Under the pieces are notes generated by a model. It was given only the letters and a program-made list of their open reading frames with translations, was not told where the DNA came from and made no database searches. A stretch of DNA of 64,000 bases from Hydractinia symbiolongicarpus (Eukaryota > Cnidaria > Hydrozoa > Anthoathecata > Hydractiniidae): positions 20,533,001-20,597,000 of the forward strand of contig NC_079885.1 in the NCBI RefSeq assembly GCF_029227915.1, read 5' to 3'. A program made the position numbers and the translations under genes. Of this stretch, positions 36,656-50,600 are shown one piece after another. Each line of letters opens with the position of its first letter. The first letter of the stretch is position 1.

Positions 36656-38715
36656 CTCACCAGTTCTCAGATATCAGAAATATCTTTATGAAAAACCGTG
36701 GACACGCATTATGCCATATTTGGTTGGCCTCGTTCTCGGTTATGTCATAATGCAGAAACATAACATTAGAAAATTCAAATATGTAAGTCTACATTACGGA
36801 GATAATTTTATACCGGCGTTAACCGTTGCAGGATTAAATAAATAAATATTTCCGAATGTCACATCAAAACCACACTGAAGGCAATAAGGCGAAAAAATAA
36901 GTTGCCGAAACTTTTTAATTTTTCTCTAACGCAAAATTTATGCACAGCTAAAAAGTAGCTGAGGTTCAATTTTTCTTTATCGCAAAATTTAAGTACAGTT
37001 AAAAAGTAGCTGGAGAATGCAGAAGTATGGCATACAAGTAAATACAATTTTTTTTATTGTGCTATGCCTGCTAAACAGGGGTGTTGGCTGCAAGAGCAAC
37101 CTCTTTAAACAGTCATGGCGCTATCAGATATGAAGTAACGCCCTTTTTTATATATATGAAGTATCGTGTAAGATTATGACAACCGGTGAACATTTTATGT
37201 GAATTGCCATAATGTTTACCTCGTGGAGAATCCTAAATTTACGGAAACGTTAAACAACAGGTGACAGGCAAAAGTAAAAATACCACAGAAAATCTATTAT
37301 TGTTGTTGTTTAGCCATTATATTCACTTGGATGGTTTCTTGCAGTTGGGACGGGCATTGCTTGTGTGTATGGTCCATTCACTGCAACCCAGGAAGCTTGG
37401 AATCAAGCTACTAACATCACGTATGGTGTCATGTTCAGATTTGTGTGGGCACTTGCACTTGCTTGGGTCGTATATGCATGCCATAATGGCTATGGAGGTG
37501 TGTTACATGAATGCGTAGATGAATGTTTTTTTAAGAACTTTTAAATTTTTTAAACTCGTATTTGGGTTGTCTTATGTATATTTAAATAAGCAATGTCAAA
37601 GATATGGCTGATGTGAATGTCCATTCCTATAGTTTTTACATGTGGTGTACAAAAGCAGAATGTTCACGCCAAATTTCACAAAGCAACGACAAAAATACCT
37701 GTATGTTATTTTTATTAAGAATAAAGAAATGAGCATCTAAAAATAAAAATATATAATGTGATATTAGGCTAATTTTAGGTAAGAAGTCTGGAAACTAAAA
37801 TAATTCTCGTTTTTAAGTAATCTTGTTAGAATAGTGGTAGTAGATGATCTTGTCAGTGTTGCCGTTAGATTTTTTTTTTACTGTTCCATTGATAACCTTC
37901 GTGAAACTTTTTTCCTGTCGAGATTAAACAAATTTTACTATTATTGCTTTTTCTACTTTTTTACCACTGTTAAAAATAACATGATCTTATGACATATATA
38001 TTTTTTTAGGTCTTGTGAATGATTTTTTGAGTTGGAAGGCATTCATACCTCTCAGCAGGTTGACATATTCGACCTATCTAACGCATGCGATGGTTATTCT
38101 GTTGTTTTTTGGAGCCTCTCAGACAGCAGTGGATTTAACTTTACTTAACTACGTATGTAATGTTTTTACTAACATGTTGTTAAGCACTCTTTGGGTGTAG
38201 GGAGTAAGTGAAGGGGGGGGGGGAGGTGGTGTAAGTGAAGAGAGGAGGTGATAGAGCTTTTGTAGTTTAGCTCACATCTGTTTTAAAACCAGGTTTAATC
38301 ATTACATCGTATTCCTTGAAAAAGTTGCTTACAATGAATTCAAATCATCAACATCAAATCACTAGTTGAGACTACACAGGGACGTTTGGAGAGTTTAGGG
38401 TGTAAGGGGGAGGGGAAGTGCCACCCACCCTGTTACTACACAGCCTTCTCATTTTATAATGCTACGGGAAAACAGGATCCTTCAGATGCAGAAGAAAAAC
38501 AGAAAAAAGTGACTAACAGATAGCCACTGCAGAACATTGTTGTACACTGAACAACATGCATTAGTATTGTCTACGCACTCTGCTAATTTTGTGTTTGTTT
38601 TTAGGTGTATATTTGCTCTGGTATCACCGTGTTATCTTTCGCTGCTGCATATATCGTCTCTGTGTGCATCGAGTATCCTGTGTTTAACCTGGAGAAGCTG
38701 TTGTTAAAATTTTAG
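36656..38715 (+). pseudogene. Orphan copy of the last four exons of NRF gene 1
   Basis: Exons 36656-36782, 37314-37497, 38010-38152 and 38605-38715 are copies, shifted by 3,960 bases, of the last four exons of NRF gene 1. Splice sites, reading frame and stop are intact. The upstream eleven exons are absent and I see no promoter or ATG exon in front. It encodes only the last membrane helices, so it is a truncated duplicate. It could serve as an alternative 3' end for gene 1, giving the same protein. Confidence 0.85.
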
Positions 38716-40790
38716 AATGTTTAGATTTGTAAATTTAAGGTGTTTAAGAATAATTTTATAAGAATAATGAGGCTAAAAAAAAATTTTGATAAATAAGGTT
38801 AAAAATTACAAGGCTGATTTTTATCCTTTTTTACCATACATAAACGGGGAGAAATTTATTTTTATTAATTTTAAAGCAAATTCTGCCGAATGATAATTAT
38901 GCAAAGAATATACAGATAAAAGATATAAATTTTTTAGAAAGTATAAATTTGTTGAAGTTGTGAAGTCGACAATAAAACTGGTTTCAATTTTCTTCATGTT
39001 TGGTTTTATAAACTTTAGGTTATAGTATGTATACATATAGTAATTTTATTGATTTTTTATCGTCATTAAAAGGTCTATGGCCTTACTTGTATTTATTTTT
39101 GGGCTTTAGTAGTTACAAGGGTATACATTTTCGTACTGTACTCGCTCATAGTAATACTGCACTCGCTCATAGTAATTCACACCCTAGTTTTACACAAGTT
39201 TGATTATCGTTGTCATTTTAAAGTCGTTTTTAACAAACTGAACCTGCAATAAGCATTAAATGAGGCTTATAATTCTAAACATCACAGCGTAATTGAAACT
39301 GATGTAACTTTAAGAATTAGTATTAACTTTATACAAAGATAAAATAATATAATTTCGGAATATTTTAAAAAGAAATGATCTGTATTTTTTTTTTTTTTTT
39401 TGTAAGTTTGATTCTCGCCTTTTGTTACAAGTATTTTGATTTAATTCTAGCTTGCGTAAGAGCACAATCAGTTTAAATACGTATCTTATGAGCTCGCTCA
39501 AGGTAAGAAAGATGATTTGTTACAGTTTGTGTCTTTCACTTGATTTTAAAATTAAAAAAGGAAAAATTTGAATAGATTAAAAGTGGAATATTGTCCTGCC
39601 GGGAATTTGGCATTTTAATATATAAGAAAATCGCATTGTTTCTATACTGGTATTCTTCCTTTTTTTGCTAATGATCTGGCCAGTTTCATAGTACTAGTTT
39701 CTTCGATAACTGCCATTTTACCGTATTCGTTCTGAAGTATTTCGAACATCCGGCGGAAAGGGGTGTGATCGGCTTTCTCACATAAAATCAAAGTTGGCAT
39801 ACTTGTAGTATGTTATGAAAGGAACAAAATAGAAGCAATTACTGTGACGTCATCAGAAGCTCAAAATATGTCCAAAATATCACAACTCTTTAAAATTCTA
39901 TATCTGCTTTTAACATTTCTGCCAAAAACATCATTTTTTCTTAGAGAAAAAACCACGAATACCGTCTTCCATGTGTTTTTAGATTATGGATATGTTTTTC
40001 TTCTCGTCATGATGGGTCCTTTTTACATTAGTGTCGATTGACTAAGAGCAGGTTGCTGCTACAGAGTGTTAAGTTGGGGGAGGGAGGGAGGGAGTAGGGG
40101 TAATTTCTCTACGTGGGTTATTTTTATTTCTCAGTATGCTATTCATTGCTTAGGGGAATAGACTCGACAATTTTTTCTTGGCGCTCAACCATGGTGGACA
40201 CTATTTTGTGGCTCCTCCACTTCAAAAACCGTGTCGTGATACGCCATCAACTTGACACTGAGTTTGTGAAATTACGAGCACGTGCCACCTCCACGACAAA
40301 CTTTTAGACTTTGAATTAAAAGAATTAAATATTAACGGTTAATGAGAACATTGAAAATGATTGCACCCTCCCCCCGCCCTTCTCTTTTGTGTGAAATCTT
40401 TCCTAGGGTATGAATATAATTAAGAACTAAAAAAACCCCGTGCATTTTGAAGTGCACTTGGTCGTATAAAGAAACAAATGAAGTCATTGAATTATTTTTG
40501 TATAAACAGAAAATTTTTACCATATTACTATTGTTTGTATAGTAGACATTTTATTTGAAGGACATATTGTGTCTCAATAACATCACGTGATTCTGTGCAA
40601 ATGTTGCACCATCAGTTATGTAATCTTGATGAAATATGAGAATAGTGAACAGTAGTCACATGGTTGCATGTGACATTTATTTATTCATTGTGTCCAGCTA
40701 TGTCCTTTTTTCGTCGACGCGTTGCAAAGGTATTTGTTCTTCATTTTACAGCGTATATGTTGAACTTAGCTAACATTTATTAGCGATACT

Positions 40791-43700
40791 CAGGGGCGGA
40801 TATAGAATTTATTTTATGTCAGTCACAAATTTTGCGAAGCAAAAAAGCGCAGCAGTTTGCGTAGCAAACCGCTGCGCGCCAAAACAGCTGGGGGTTTTGG
40901 GGGGCGCTGTAAGCCCCCCAAATGGGGTACGGGGCGAAGCCCCGGAAGTTTTTGCTTTTTACGGCATTCTAAAGCGTTAACAGGCTAAATTAAAGTCCAA
41001 TCTCCTCTTACTCTTTAACGTGTAAAACCACTCTTTTGCGTTAATTTTGGAAAAATGTATTTGTTGTATAAAGTTAGGGGATAATAAAAACAACGGTAGG
41101 ATTTATATATTATCAGACTGTTTCGCCCAATATCAGGGCTCATCAGCTTGCCTAGGCAACATTCAATAACATTATATATTATTTAGTGTGCCAGACAAGT
41201 ACAGTCAGCTAGCGCTCCAATAAACCGGGTACTATTAGCAGGAGCAAGCTAAACCCGGGGGTAAAGTGCGTGGAGGTGATATAAAACGAAATAAAATAAC
41301 GTAATAGGTAGTTAAAAGTTGCCATAAAGCTCCTGACAGGAGACTCCTAGAACAGGTGCTATCAGCCAGAGCAAGCTGAACCTGCAGAAAGGAAAAAGAA
41401 GTAGCAGGGGTGGGGTAGAAAAGTATATATAGTTAAAGTGTATAGTAAAGTAATTACATAAGGTAAGTATTTTATTTGTATCTAATTATTTATTTCAAAT
41501 TTATTATATAAGTTCAAGACGTCTTTTGTCTTTAGCAAACTTATTTATGACTTGATGCACATCCGGCACTATTTCATTATGTATGTACATGAGAGCAAGT
41601 CCATTAAGTCTGTCAGAGACCATAGTTGTGCGAGTATAGCTTTTTAATTTTCTCATAGATGAAAAAGAGCGCTCACACTCACATGTTGTGACAGGTATAG
41701 TGGCTAAGATACGCAGTGCCACATTTAAATTTACAAATACTTTTAAATCAATCGACTTTAAAGTTTGGGCAATTGTTTCAGGCCTGGTACCTTTGAAATC
41801 TACCCAGTACCTTTCCCATAGTTCTAATTCGCCACTTAAAGCTAATGCATTAGGAAGATCATCTTCATAAAAAGAGGAAAAAGATGTAAATTTTTCTTTC
41901 CAATTAACCTTACCATTGGAAAGAAGGTTTATCATTTTAGCAGGGACAATACATAAGCCGTTATATACACTAAGTGCAATAGGTTCAAATCTAGACTTCA
42001 TTTCACTGTTAAGGTGGTCTAAGAGAGGGTTAGTAACAGCTTTTTTGTAGAAGTCAGACATACAGGTGAAAGGATGATTATCCCTATTAATTTGTCTTCC
42101 AACAGTCCTCTTTTTTTCCTCCTCTATACCAACCTTTGCACAGAGAGAAAGAGTTTCCTTGTACCATAAGTCATGAAAATGGTCGACGTTGTTTCTTGTC
42201 TGTCTTAAAACATTTTGTAAAGTTTTTATTAAATCTATTGAGTCCATTATATCTATAGATTTATTTTGAAGCAGTTGTGTCACATGCAGAGTGACATCAA
42301 AAATACTTCTTGTAATTACAAGAGTGACAACAAATTCAAAGTTGGCTATTTGATGAAAAAAACCAACTGCTTGTTTTGAAGTATCATGGTTGTATTTCAT
42401 CTCTAAATTTAACTTCATTTCTTCCAGGGTAACATAAATTGCAATATATAGCTCCTGAAAAGTATCTAAACCAGTTATTCTTTCAACCCATCTAGTGCGA
42501 CAAACATCTGTAAGTTTAGTGACAGTAGCTAATGGACAATATTTTTTAATGTTATCCAAAAGAGCTTGATGTCGCTTTTCAGAAAATTTAAAAAAATAAG
42601 TAATGTGTTTAATTTTAGTCATAACATGTGAAACTAAGCTCACAGTACAAGATTTTCCCACAGATAAATTTAGACGGTGGCTGTTACAGTGAACATAGAT
42701 GGCCTTTCTGTTAAGACTAAGAATGCGTGCAGAGAGACCATTTTTATAACCAGCCACAGCACCTGCACCGTCATATGCTTGACCCCTACAATCTTTTATG
42801 TTCAACTTCAAATGTTCTAAACACTTGCATAAAACAGACTGTAAGTCTTTACCAGAAAGTCCTTCATCACAATGGATAAACTGGATGAATTCCTCTCTAA
42901 TGTTAAATGAATCATCCACAAAACGCAGGACTAAAGACATTTGCTCTTTGTGAGATGAATCAGAGGCTTCATCAGCAAGAATAGAATAAAACACATTGTT
43001 TTTTATCTCAGAAACTAATTTATCCAAAATAAATTCACCACAACAACTTATTAACTCATTTTGTGTTGTTTTGGAGATATAGGTTGCATTTTTAGGGCTG
43101 TTTTTCAAATGCTCAGCAAGAATAGTGTCTCCACCTTGCACCCTAAAATTCAACAATTCCACAAAATTCCCCACCCTTCCACAAGAAAACTCCCCTACTT
43201 CACCATGATACTGGGAGTCATCTCGATGACCTCTTAATGCCTGGCCCTGCCTACCAGAATAGATTATTGCTTGAACAATAGGGACAAGCTTTTTTCTATT
43301 TTCAGCAATTTTTTTTCTCCTGTTACTATCAACAAGAATGTCAATTGGTTGGGACTTACCAAAATAATTACTTATAAAGCTAGTAAATACAGCTGATGTA
43401 TCAGCATGAAGTCCAGTGCTAGAATTATGCTTGAGGAAATGAGCATTGGCATCTGGCCAATATCTGAATGACTCAGAAAACAGTTTTTTAATTTTGTTGG
43501 TTTTGGTTGGAAATTTCTCTCCAAATAAAACACACGGAAGACAATATGCACCATCAACTGCTGGTGAATAACACAACCAAGGAAATTTGTTTAACCATTC
43601 AAAACGAAAGCATCTTTTAGTTTTTGGGAACACATAATTGTTATTTGGTTTAAAAACGTTTTTAATGAGGTCTTGAATTGCTGAAGTGTCATTTTTCAAA

Positions 43701-45792
43701 GTTCTCATTTTTTCACGGTACAATGACACATCAAATCTATTCACAGGTAATAAACTGTCTGGCATGTTACTACAAGGTGATGGTGTAGGAAAGGGCATTT
43801 TTGTAACTGCACAAGCTTCTGAAATTACAGTTGATTGTGAAATCTGTTGTGTGACAATGCTTGTTGTTGCAACATGGGATTGGACAGGTGGATGACAAAT
43901 TGTATGTGAGGATTCAAAAATGAGACTATTGCTGTCTAAACTTGGTGTGATGGTTAAAGGATTTGACACAACAGGTTTATGAACATTTATTAATGGCATA
44001 ACTTTTGGAAAAATTAAAGTGTCACTACATTTATCAGTCCAAAAACTGAGCTTTGACTGAACTGAAATTTTTTTGGTAGGCACACAAGACATTTTTTCTT
44101 TTTTTGTGATGTGCGGTAACTTTCGCTTTGTACCGTTAGGCACAAAAATTATGGGAACAAAATGATTAGGCTTAAAGGTGATACTTGAGTCAACATTAAA
44201 ACTTTGTAAACAAAATAGAAATTTCAATGTCCTTAAAGAAGGAGTGGGATTTCTTGGACTGATTATACAATTAAATAAAATTTTATCCCTTGAGTCACCA
44301 CAATCCGGAAAATATGTATTAATGTTGGCCAATGACACTGACGACAAAGCAAATATGCAAAGTAAGCTACACCACTTTTGATTTTTACAGTTACCAATGG
44401 CTTCATTTTTTACCAACTTATTAGAGCACGAAGAACCTGAAGCATCAAGAGCATCAAAAGATGTTACCATTCGCAAAATGCTATCAACAGATTTAAATAC
44501 CTTACCTTTGTGTTCTTCAAATAACGACAACAAAACAGGGTGCCTACTGTAATATTCAGAACACAGAAACAACTCCAATGACGTTAAAATTCTGAGATCC
44601 TCAACCAACGAATTGTCACCAACAAGCAGGATGGAAGCAGAACTGTACAAGCAATTTCCAGTACTTTCAGAGCTAAATAAAAACACAAGTCTTGATCAAG
44701 AGCTTTGTCAAAGCTATAGCTATATAGCTCCCATCTTTAAACTTTTATTTAACAAATCAAAGGCTAGCAAGCACTGTGATGGAGAGCAACTGAAGTTTGT
44801 TTACATTTGAGTTTGGTTTAATTTAGCAAATCTTCTTATCAAAATATTAGCTGACAAGATCTATTGTATAAATTTAATGATCTTTTATTGTTCCCATAAT
44901 CACCGTGTGACGTGCAGACAGCTGCTAGCTACTTTAAATAAAAGAGCAATGGAGCCAGCTGAATAATTAAATGATTAAAAAAATATCCATGGTTACCTAA
45001 TAGAGCTAGCTATGACACAAAAAACAAGTAAAAACTTAACACCCTTACCACAAGGCTACTGCACACTTGTTAAGGTCTTTTCGTAAAATCTTTGGAAGAT
45101 AAACTTCAGCATTAAAATTTCTCAATATGTTGTTGTTATTGATTGAGTTCAATATATCTTCGTTTGAGAACGAAGGAAGTTTCCTTATTTTATTACAATA
45201 TTTCAAATATATATCTTGTATATAACACAAATCATTCTTTTGCAAAGCTAGACGGACCAGCTCAAACATGCTCTCGGCAGCCATGTTTGAACAAAAAGAA
45301 TAAAATCAAGGGCGAACATATAACCTTAATCAAGGGTGGGAGAGTTCTTGGCCACTGACGGGTCCGCAAGATAACACAACCGGTATCGGTTCTTCTATGT
45401 TTACACAATTGTATAGAAGTAAAGAAGTAATACTGCTTTCGGCTGACCTTGAAATTAGGAATGTCAGTCAAAACCCAACAACCAATCAGAACAGCCAAAT
45501 CAACCGTTTTGACCAATCAAATCAACAAAAAATATACGAATTCCAGTCGCTTTTTGACTTACATCGGCAGAAACGGCGAAAGGCAGAAGACAAATATACG
45601 CCATCCACAACCTAGTACACAGACCACGTAAATTCCAACGCCACACGCGCGTCAGGTCCGGGGCCGAACTAAATGCCGTAATATCGGTTGCTGGTTGACC
45701 GGCGTTTTGTTTTATTTTTCACTTATCTACATTTCTAAGGTTTGAAAAGATGTCAGTCGCTTGCCGGTTGTGACGTACGCTAGATCCGCCCC
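40791..45792 (-). mobile_element. hAT-like DNA transposon (5,002 bp)
   Basis: Ends are CAGGGGCGGATA and, inverted, GGGGCGGAT. Flanks are ACT on both sides (40788-40790 and 45793-45795), and the uninterrupted left duplication unit has a single ACT at 36491-36493, so it gives the empty site. The element carries one spliced transposase gene on the minus strand. Between its left end and the gene lies a GC-rich, self-complementary stretch (about 40840-40960, with GGGGGGCGC and GCCCCCC) and imperfect direct repeats at 41215-41400. Confidence 0.9.
41504..45284 (-). CDS. hAT-like transposase with OTU-like, TTF and DUF4371 domains (1,134 aa)
   Basis: Two exons join in phase: 45049-45284 (ATG, donor GTAAG) and 41504-44672 (acceptor TTTAG). 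The N-terminus looks like an OTU or vertnin-like fold: STGNCLYSSAS around Cys86 and NHFVPI with His249, but the usual Asp of DGNC is Thr. A TTF-type zinc finger follows (about 420-500: FEWLNKFPWLCY, AYCLPCVLFG). A DUF4371/RNase H-like core comes next (about 530-780: YSILADEASDSS, YDGAGAVAG, VHCNSHRLNL). The hAT dimerisation region is about 1050-1105 (IPVTTCECERSFSSMRKLKS). No stop interrupts it, so it may be active or recently active. It would act on the element's own ends in the nucleus. Confidence 0.88.
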
Positions 45793-45877
45793 ACTACAAT
45801 CTACAGAAGTGGTTTAATAGTACATTTCTCTGCTGTTTTCGTTATTGTATATTGATATCAGCGTAACGACCGTTCTA

Positions 45878-47668
45878 AACTTTTTTTGAATCCAATAAAG
45901 ATATGCATTTTAAAATCATCATTGAATGTACTAAAAGAATATGTAATTTTTTATTCAGCTATAAGTCATTTTAGAAGCATCCTAACTTTTAGCTTTAAGA
46001 AGCTTTTAAAATTCACTTATTATTTTTAAATAAAAAGTATATGTAAGCATATAAATGAGCAAAAAAAACAACAACAGGTTTTTAAGTAAAACCTAAAATG
46101 GTTTTTAACTTTTTCTAAATGTTTGGCTAATGAAGGGCCCTTGTTCTTATATTGTTTGGATAAATCGAAAATGCATACAGTTTTTGGTCTCATAAAAAAA
46201 GCTCGATTTTTTATTAATTACAATCCAAGCATGTTTTGTTATAATTCCTATAGCTGCAACTTGTATGTAGTTTTACTCCTCTATCTCTGGCAACCTCGTC
46301 CCTATGCCTTTTCTACACCTATAGCTGCGTAATATGACGAGGACGAGTTCGTCTTATTGAGGTTTTCAATAAACTTCTATACAAGGTAGGTATAGAATTT
46401 CTCCATTTTTGATGACACCAGCAGTCTTTTTTTTATATTGTATTACAAAATGTCTTCACTTTTTAGCAAAAATATTGTTTGGCTTTTAACTTGACGTTTA
46501 TTGTCTACTTTTGTTTTTTTGTTTGTTTGTTTGTTTCATTCATTCATTTATTTGTTTATTCATTCATTCATTCATCCATTCATTCATTTATTTATTTATT
46601 CGTTTATTTAAGAACAAACCAAATGACAAAAACGTTCATTAATTGCGTCAAGCATAAGAACGAGTTAATAATTCTTACCATGGTTTTACAGAAGAACATT
46701 ATCAAATAACTTCCTACACGGTACTCATTCTGTTATAAAACCATCTTACGAACTTTATTCACGTGTGCGATGTCAAGTTTGTGGTAAAGTTTCTACTTTG
46801 TCAAAACTATTTCTTTAATTAACCTCACTCCTAGGGCCCTTCTTCACCGTATCTGATATCAAAAAAGCGTCCTGAGAACGAGGTTGTTTCTTCTAATTAT
46901 AGTAATTTTTTAATAATGCATAAAAAAACATTGCGTTAGCATGTCTCTGTTGAATCCATATAAGGAGTTGTTTCAGGTAATTTTAACCAAGTTATTATTT
47001 TGTCATAAATTAATAAGTAAAATATGCAAGTAAACAAAATAGCTAATATTTTTTTATTGTTGTTCCATCTCGTCCCATAAAAAAAACGAAAAATACAACA
47101 AGGTCAGAATTGTAGGAAGAAAATTATTTCAATGATAGTAAATTATTTTGGGTTGGAGGGGGTGGAAGGGGTGGGGGGATTTCCCTCTTTCCTTCCCCGG
47201 TTGCTACTGGCCTGAATGTAAATCGAAACACTTCCAAAAACATGTACAGAAATTTCTAGCTTGGATTATGCTTCACTTATATTTACTTCTAAGGACCCCC
47301 AAACTCATAAAAAAAGAGCTTATGTGAAATAAAATCTAAATTTTTTTGTGTAGCGTTCGTATCATATATTCTGATGATATATCTATTGGAAACTGATATC
47401 AAAATGCTGTAAAATCTCTTAAAGCAGGGACGCTAGTAAAAGCTGTCTCCTTAAAAAATTATATTAAAAAACCTTACTAAGCTATTTCAAAATTTTCTAA
47501 CCTCAGCAGAATTTAAATCTTTAGAAAAAATGATTAGAAAACATTTTCTTTTGTTTTTGATACCACGTGAGTGCGTGTAATATATTCGATTGCTTTTGTT
47601 TTATTTTTTTAGTTAGTATAAGTATTTCAAAGAAGAAGTCACGACTGATCTAAGTGAGACGAAAAAAA
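45878..47668. other. Intergenic, upstream of NRF gene 2
   Basis: No gene is supported. It contains an ATTC/TTTG microsatellite (46505-46610), a foldback repeat (46823-46890) and a possible degraded one near 46290-46350. The bases just before 47669 should be the 5' UTR of NRF gene 2. Confidence 0.5.
46823..46890. repeat. Short foldback repeat
   Basis: AACCTCACTCCTAGGGCCC on the left and TCCTGAGAACGAGGTT on the right form inverted ends about 65 bases apart, like those at 9660, 12841 and 63297. Confidence 0.5.
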
Positions 47669-50600
47669 ATGAAGATCTCGGCGAGCATTATATTTTTGTA
47701 TTTGTTTGGCTCCGCTGTAGCATTTCTCGACAAAGACATCACCATGAAAACGCTAAGTAAACAAAAAACAAATTTCGGTGAAGGATCTATGATAATGGAC
47801 CAACTTTACAAGCAATTTAAAAGTTTCGATTTTAAAAAGATTCTAGATAAAATCGACATCGAAAAGCTACCTTTCAATATATCGAATGAATGCGTAAAAG
47901 ATTATAAAGGCTTGAATAATAAAGACATTTTTAGCTGTAAGTATATAAAATGTTTTTTTGCCCCACGCTTGTTTCCAGCTTTCTTTGATTCGGTCTCTTT
48001 TATTATATCAAAAAGGCAAATATTTCTGGAAACGAGGGTATTTTTACCCTTTAACATGTTATAAGCAGCATATTATCATAAAACCCACGAAGTTATTACT
48101 TTTCGATGTAACCTGCGCAATAAAATGGTAGAATAATTCCGCTGGTCTAGTGGGCCACACATAAAAGATTACAGTCGTTGGAAATAGCTGAAAATTAAGA
48201 ATGAAATAAGAAAAATGTCTTTAGAAAAATCTTTAGAAAAAACATTTTTGCAAAAAAAAAGAAAATAAAAAAAAATGATGATTTATGAGGCCATAAAAAG
48301 TTGCAAAAACCAATATTTTCCTTGTTTCCTTTTACATTTTTAACAGAAATTTCTGCTGGCTTAGTAATTTAAAAAATTAGTCAAAATCATTTTCTTACGT
48401 GTTAAGAAGGTCCATATTTCCGAGAAATAGTAAAGAAAATTTGCATACATAAAACACTGAGTGAAAAATGCAGCTGTTTGGACAGCTAAAAATGGTTACT
48501 GCCACCTTAAGGAAAAAAAATTGACAGTTTTTGGAAGTTGAGACTATGATAAAATTGTAGGTAACATACAATGAATCTTGTATGAAAATATGTGTAGTGC
48601 TTATAAAAACAATTTGAATACCTCGATCAAGCCTTTTTGGTCTTTTTTTTAGATCTAGACGCGTTTGGCAAGCCCGGCGCTGGTATAGCGCTTGGTAATG
48701 GGCGTTGGTTTGGGAGTTATAAAGAATGTATGGCGATACAAGGAGCCCACTACTGTTCTTATGGGAAGATTTTTATTACCTCTTTTAAACAGGTATGTCT
48801 TACGATTTGAACATGCAAGAGAGTTGAAAAAATGCAGAGAAAATAAAGGTGTTCTCAAAAACTTACATGTTTCAAGCAATCAATGAAAACGAAATGGTTG
48901 TCAAATTGCCAGTTTTACTTTCCAGGGGATATTTTTATGTGTACTTAAGGGCCTTTTTATATGAGAACCGAGAAACTCGCCTATCGAGTTTCCCGGTAGA
49001 GCGCGGTAATATCAACTCGGGTTTATATGTAAATTTGTCATTTTCCGTCCCGGTTTTATGTGAAGAAAATTAGCGGGAAATTGAAAGTGGCGGGGTGAGT
49101 ATATAAACAAATATGGCTTCCATCAACAGAAAAAAGAAGATAGCGATACTGTTTATGCTTGAAACAACTTTGTTATCACTATTAAGCTTGGTTCTCACTA
49201 TGGGCTAACGATGAGCTAACCATAGTGCGCATGTTGTGTTAGCCGATTTCAATTTTTGAGCTACAGGTACCTGATATGTTCATTTCACGTTCACACAACA
49301 GCGCATCGTTAGCTCTTTTGTAGCCGAAACTAAAACGAGAAGGAGCTATGAAAAAGAAAGAACGAAAAAAAGTCTTGTTGTTATTGTTACTTCGAAGAAG
49401 ACGACGTAGCCTAGAAAGAAGAGCATTAACAAAATTGCAAAGAAGGAAAAGATTTTGGTCTTACAACGATGTTTCAAAACCTAAATCCGATTCGCGGGTC
49501 TAGATATAGTAAAGATGCCCTTCAAATGAGGAATACTATTACAGATTATGTTAATAGTGCTGTTGGTGCAGTCTCGTGGCAATACGATTATATAAGGAGA
49601 ACAAGTCACCAATCTTTCGGTTTTTAGTTTTTATATATTATGAAAAACGGTTATATATTACATGTACACTGTTTCATTTGATGCCTAGTGTAATATTTAC
49701 AAGAAAAAATATCTTAATTATGCACCATTCGCGTGTAAAATCCATTCCCCGGTGTACTCATTGCATCATTTTGGTTTGATGCAGTCGGTGTAACAATACT
49801 ATTGTGAACTGGACTAAAATGTGCCATTTGGTATTTAAATAAAACTCCTTGAATTTCGTGTTTCACCAAAATATATTCCCGCTCTGAAAGCTTTCGCAAA
49901 TCAGCCGCCAGTGACTTCACATACAAATCGATTGCATCCATCTCTTTTTCGGTGGAATCAGCCTTAATTGATTTACCCAAATCACGAATTAAATTGAGTT
50001 CCATGTCATCGAGGTATTCGTTTTTGTTTGTTCTTCTTCGTTTTGCAGCGTCCTTGTCATCTTTCGCTTGTCCGTTTGCAGGTCGACCTCTTTTTTTTAG
50101 AGTGCGCTGTTGTTGCTGTGGCACAGGTGAGGTTAAGGAACTTGTCCTACTGAAGGTTTCAGATGCCCCATCGTCGTTATCGTCCTCATTTTCGGTGAGA
50201 TCAACGGGCAACTCCGTGTCTTCATCTCCCTCTTCATCAGAACTATAATCCGTATGAATGTTGCTTCTACCCTCACGGACGTATATGAAGTTATCTAGCC
50301 AGGAAAGATATTTGTACAACTCCAAAGCCTTTTCAGCTTTTTCACTCTCTTTGGTGGATGTGCCAGATTTTTTTGACTTCTTAAAATCATTCTTCTTTTT
50401 ATTATACCTTTTTCGAAGCTTCTCAAAGGAGGTCTTGGCAGCATTCCCTAGGAGTAAAAACAATAATCTTTCGTAAATTTCCAGTATGCGTTTTTAACAA
50501 GAATACTTTAAAGCTGGTATGACTTGAAAAAACAGATAATACACATTGCCAATTTGCACTTACCATTTTCAAGGAATTCGAGAGAATTAGCCACTTCTTC

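Larger units (their letters stand above)
36572..45877 (+). repeat. Tandem duplication, right unit, interrupted by a transposon
   Basis: Second copy of the unit 32612-36571. Homology runs 36572-40790, is cut by the hAT-like element 40791-45792, and resumes to 45877. Compared with the left unit it has about 310 extra bases near 39650-39980 and about 110 near 40620-40730, and lacks about 110 bases at 40431. After 45877 the sequence is unique. Confidence 0.88.
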
